This document shows, in pieces, positions 3,989-5,827 of a stretch of 5,827 bases of DNA (its first letter is position 1; every line of letters begins with the position of its first letter). Where the stretch lies: NCBI GenBank assembly GCA_003453735.1, contig DMNE01000302.1:1960-7786 (forward strand), written 5' to 3'. The stretch comes from Nitrospiraceae bacterium. GTDB taxonomy: Bacteria; Nitrospirota; Thermodesulfovibrionia; Thermodesulfovibrionales; UBA9159. The notes beneath the pieces are model-generated. The model was not told the DNA's origin. It ran no database searches and saw only the letters and a program-made list of their open reading frames with translations. A program made the translations under genes and the position numbers.

Positions 3989-5697
3989 ACAACATCTCGG
4001 TTTTCCTTCGAAGTCGATGCGCCGTGTTGCTTGGCACCTCGCATTTGGCGGGGACAGTTCCTACTGTCAGCCTTCACTTTGATACGTCTGCAAATGAGGG
4101 AAAGCCCTTGACCGCACACCTCTTCTATCTGATGATTATGCTCTTGATATCATGTGCACTGATATCTGAAGTACGCGCCGCTGAATTGGTCGTGCAAGCG
4201 GGTTTCGAGATCAAGGCTTTTGACGTGACAGGAAACAGCATTTTCTCATTTGACAAGGTGCAGGATGCTGTCGCTCCTTTCACCGGTTCGGGCAGGACAG
4301 AGGCTGACGTGGAGAAAGCGCGCAGTGCCCTCGAGAACCTTTATCACAGTGCCGGATATCCGGCTGTTACGGTGAATATACCGGAACAAACACTGAAGGA
4401 CGGCGTTGTCAAGCTGCAGGTCATCGAGAACCGGATAGGCCGGGTGAAGATTACAGGAAACCGTTATTTTACAAGGGAGAAGGTGATGAAGGACCTACCG
4501 TCTTTGGCACCGGGTGAGATACTCTACCTGCCGAAGGTACAGGAGGAGATCGGCCGCTTAAACAGAAACCAGGATATTAAGGTTGAACCGGCGATATCGC
4601 TTGGAGCGGAATTAGGAACCATCGATGTAGAGTTGAAGGTGCAAGATCAGCTTCCTGTGCATGGGTATCTTGAGCTGAATAACAGGGCCAGTCCTGACAC
4701 AACTGAATTGCGGTTGAATGCTATGATTCGTTATGACAATCTATGGCAAAAGGAGCATTCCCTAGCCCTCCAGTACCAGATGTCGCCCCAGGATCCGAGC
4801 CAAGTGGAGGTAGGGGGTGTTTCTTACGTCCTTCCTACACCATGGCAGCAGGACCACCAGCTGGCTTTTTTTGCTATCTGGTCGGACAGTAAAACTGGAT
4901 TCGGCGAGGGATTCGAGGTGGTCGGCAAAGGGCAAATTGTTGGGATGCGTTACGCGATACCGCTGCCGCCGTACAAGCTCTATAATCATAACTTTACCCT
5001 GGGAATCGATTACAAGCATTTCAATGAGTCCGAAGGCTACACAACCCCAGGCGGTCAGACAACGGAAACACCTATTTCATACCTACCGTTGTCTTTTTCA
5101 TACAACGCTTCCCTGCCTGATGAGTGGGGGGGAACAACCCAGTTCAACGTGGGATTGAATATGTCCTTCCGCGGATTAGTTTCGGATGAGACGGAGTTTG
5201 AGCTCAAACGATACATGGCGACGGCAAACTATCTTTATGCCACTATGGGTATCCAACGCGCCCAGAAACTGCCTTGGGGGATGAGTCTTTCCGCGAAAGT
5301 AGACGGGCAGTTGTCCGACGAGCCGCTTATCGACAACGAGCAGTATGTTGCGGGCGGCATGGAAAACGTGAGGGGATACAGGGAAAGCGAGGCTGAGGGC
5401 GATAATGCCTTACACAGTATGGTGGAGCTCTCCTTCGCAAACCCTTTTGAAAAGTCTAAAATCGGGCAGTGGCTGCAAATGAGACCCTTTATCTTCCATG
5501 ACATAGCTGTGCTGTCCATAAGGGATCCGCTTCCCGCCCAATCGCGCGGTATCAAGCTCGAAGGGGTAGGGGCTGGCTTGCGAGGCACAATGAAACGCCT
5601 GGAATACGAACTGGATTGGGCAGTAGCCCTGAACTCGACGAGTAATACGCAGAGCGGTGACCAGAGGGTTTATTTTAAAGTGAGAGCTGTTTTCTGA
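3985..5697 (+). CDS. Two-partner secretion outer-membrane transporter (TpsB, ShlB/FhaC/HecB family)
   Basis: This 570-residue Omp85-superfamily protein would export a large TpsA exoprotein across the outer membrane. Residues 44-65 form a signal peptide (LMIMLLISCALISEVRA, cleavage before A66), preceded by an unusual 43-residue extension. POTRA 1 spans about 74-148 (FDVTGNSIFS, RSALENLYHSAGYPAVTV, LKDGVVKLQVIE). POTRA 2 spans about 151-225 (IGRVKITGNRYF, LELKVQD-type end). From about 226 the alternating pattern of a beta-barrel follows (HGYLELNNRASPDTTELRLN). The conserved VRGY motif of loop L6 is at 462-465 (ENVRGYRES), and F-H-D of the FxD motif is at 504-506. The protein ends in phenylalanine (VRAVF), as expected for recognition by the BAM complex. 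Length is normal for the family. Only about eight residues separate the cleavage site from POTRA 1, so the N-terminal plug helix H1 and linker known from FhaC appear absent. The start is fixed by AGGAGGT and GTGA coupling. The frame is intact and ends with tandem stops TGA TGA. No tpsA gene is visible. Confidence 0.92.
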   Translation: MNNISVFLRSRCAVLLGTSHLAGTVPTVSLHFDTSANEGKPLTAHLFYLMIMLLISCALISEVRAAELVVQAGFEIKAFDVTGNSIFSFDKVQDAVAPFTGSGRTEADVEKARSALENLYHSAGYPAVTVNIPEQTLKDGVVKLQVIENRIGRVKITGNRYFTREKVMKDLPSLAPGEILYLPKVQEEIGRLNRNQDIKVEPAISLGAELGTIDVELKVQDQLPVHGYLELNNRASPDTTELRLNAMIRYDNLWQKEHSLALQYQMSPQDPSQVEVGGVSYVLPTPWQQDHQLAFFAIWSDSKTGFGEGFEVVGKGQIVGMRYAIPLPPYKLYNHNFTLGIDYKHFNESEGYTTPGGQTTETPISYLPLSFSYNASLPDEWGGTTQFNVGLNMSFRGLVSDETEFELKRYMATANYLYATMGIQRAQKLPWGMSLSAKVDGQLSDEPLIDNEQYVAGGMENVRGYRESEAEGDNALHSMVELSFANPFEKSKIGQWLQMRPFIFHDIAVLSIRDPLPAQSRGIKLEGVGAGLRGTMKRLEYELDWAVALNSTSNTQSGDQRVYFKVRAVF

Positions 5698-5741
5698 TGA
5701 GGCCCTGGCAAATTTAATAAAGTTTTAACAATGTCTTCATC

Positions 5742-5827
5742 TAGTGTTCTGTCCCTTAAATAACTAGACATTTAGTCACCTTACCTGATATACTGTTTTA
5801 TGGCAAAGCAGGGTGTTCCGGTGATTT
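5742..5827 (+). mobile_element. Possible left end of an insertion sequence (IS630-like), cut by window edge
   Basis: From TA at 5742-5743 the sequence changes character: GTGTTCTGTCCCTTAAATAA, then a short AT-rich leader and an ORF start at 5800. A TA-flanked end followed closely by a transposase start is how IS630/Tc1-type elements look. The call rests on general resemblance only, since the other end and the transposase body are outside the window. It begins 44 bp after the tpsB stop. Confidence 0.3.
5800..5827 (+). CDS. Partial ORF start, possibly a transposase
   Basis: ATG 5800 opens a frame, MAKQGVPVI, that runs off the window. There is no clear ribosome binding site and no signal peptide, so it does not look like the start of a TpsA exoprotein. 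IS630-type transposases often begin with a short basic stretch leading into a strand of this type. Nine residues cannot establish identity. Confidence 0.3.

Noticed and set aside
4762..5588. Other-frame ORFs inside tpsB (reverse 4762-5019 and 5235-5588, forward 4817-5158)
   Set aside because: They lie wholly within a well-supported intact TpsB frame and have Ser/Arg-rich, motif-free translations.
5723..5751. Fourth Pho-box-like site (TTTTAAC, TCTTCAT, TGTTCTG in 11-bp register)
   Set aside because: The half-sites match poorly, no -10 sits at the right distance, and the last unit falls inside the possible IS end.

Overview
The window looks like a piece of a Gram-negative, moderate-GC chromosome, probably Desulfobacterota (Geobacter-like) or a related environmental lineage. 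The support is an intact outer-membrane two-partner-secretion transporter (TpsB/ShlB type), a virginiamycin-B-lyase-like beta-propeller blade joined to a C-terminal domain of a kind I associate with such genomes, a SlyD/FKBP-like protein, and small YezD-like proteins. The taxonomic guess is inference. Everything I can support as a gene is on the + strand.

Layout. Positions 1-331 hold two coding-like stretches in one frame, separated by four stops: a decayed gene of unknown function. Then comes a module that recurs three times: a promoter made of 7-mers repeated every 11 bp (Pho-box architecture) with a -10 hexamer 10-11 bp after the last repeat, followed about 70-85 bp downstream by a short gene for a YezD/DUF2292-like protein. 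The copies start at 448 (broken), 2288 (44 codons, intact) and 2967 (63 codons, intact and closest to the family pattern). Copies 1 and 2 also resemble each other for about 75 bp beyond the small gene, so they arose by duplication of a DNA segment.

Copy 1 is followed, after a hairpin-rich leader, by a gene for an exported protein with one Vgb-like blade (936-1759), broken by a -1 frameshift near 1556. Copy 2 is followed by a structure-rich stretch without a convincing gene. Copy 3 is followed 20 bp later by a SlyD/FKBP-like gene (3179-3988) that carries four premature stops and at least two frameshifts. Its stop overlaps the GTG start of tpsB (3985-5697), which has a strong AGGAGGT ribosome binding site and an intact 570-codon frame.

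Taken together, the window reads as candidate phosphate-starvation-controlled units, each coding a tiny cytosolic protein and then exported or envelope proteins. The SlyD-like gene and tpsB would be co-transcribed from Pho box 3. The first two thirds of the window is decaying, while tpsB is intact. No TpsA substrate gene is visible. The right edge, from about 5742, may be the end of an insertion sequence, possibly IS630-like, which may have separated tpsB from its partner. I see no tRNA, rRNA, CRISPR array or convincing rho-independent terminator.
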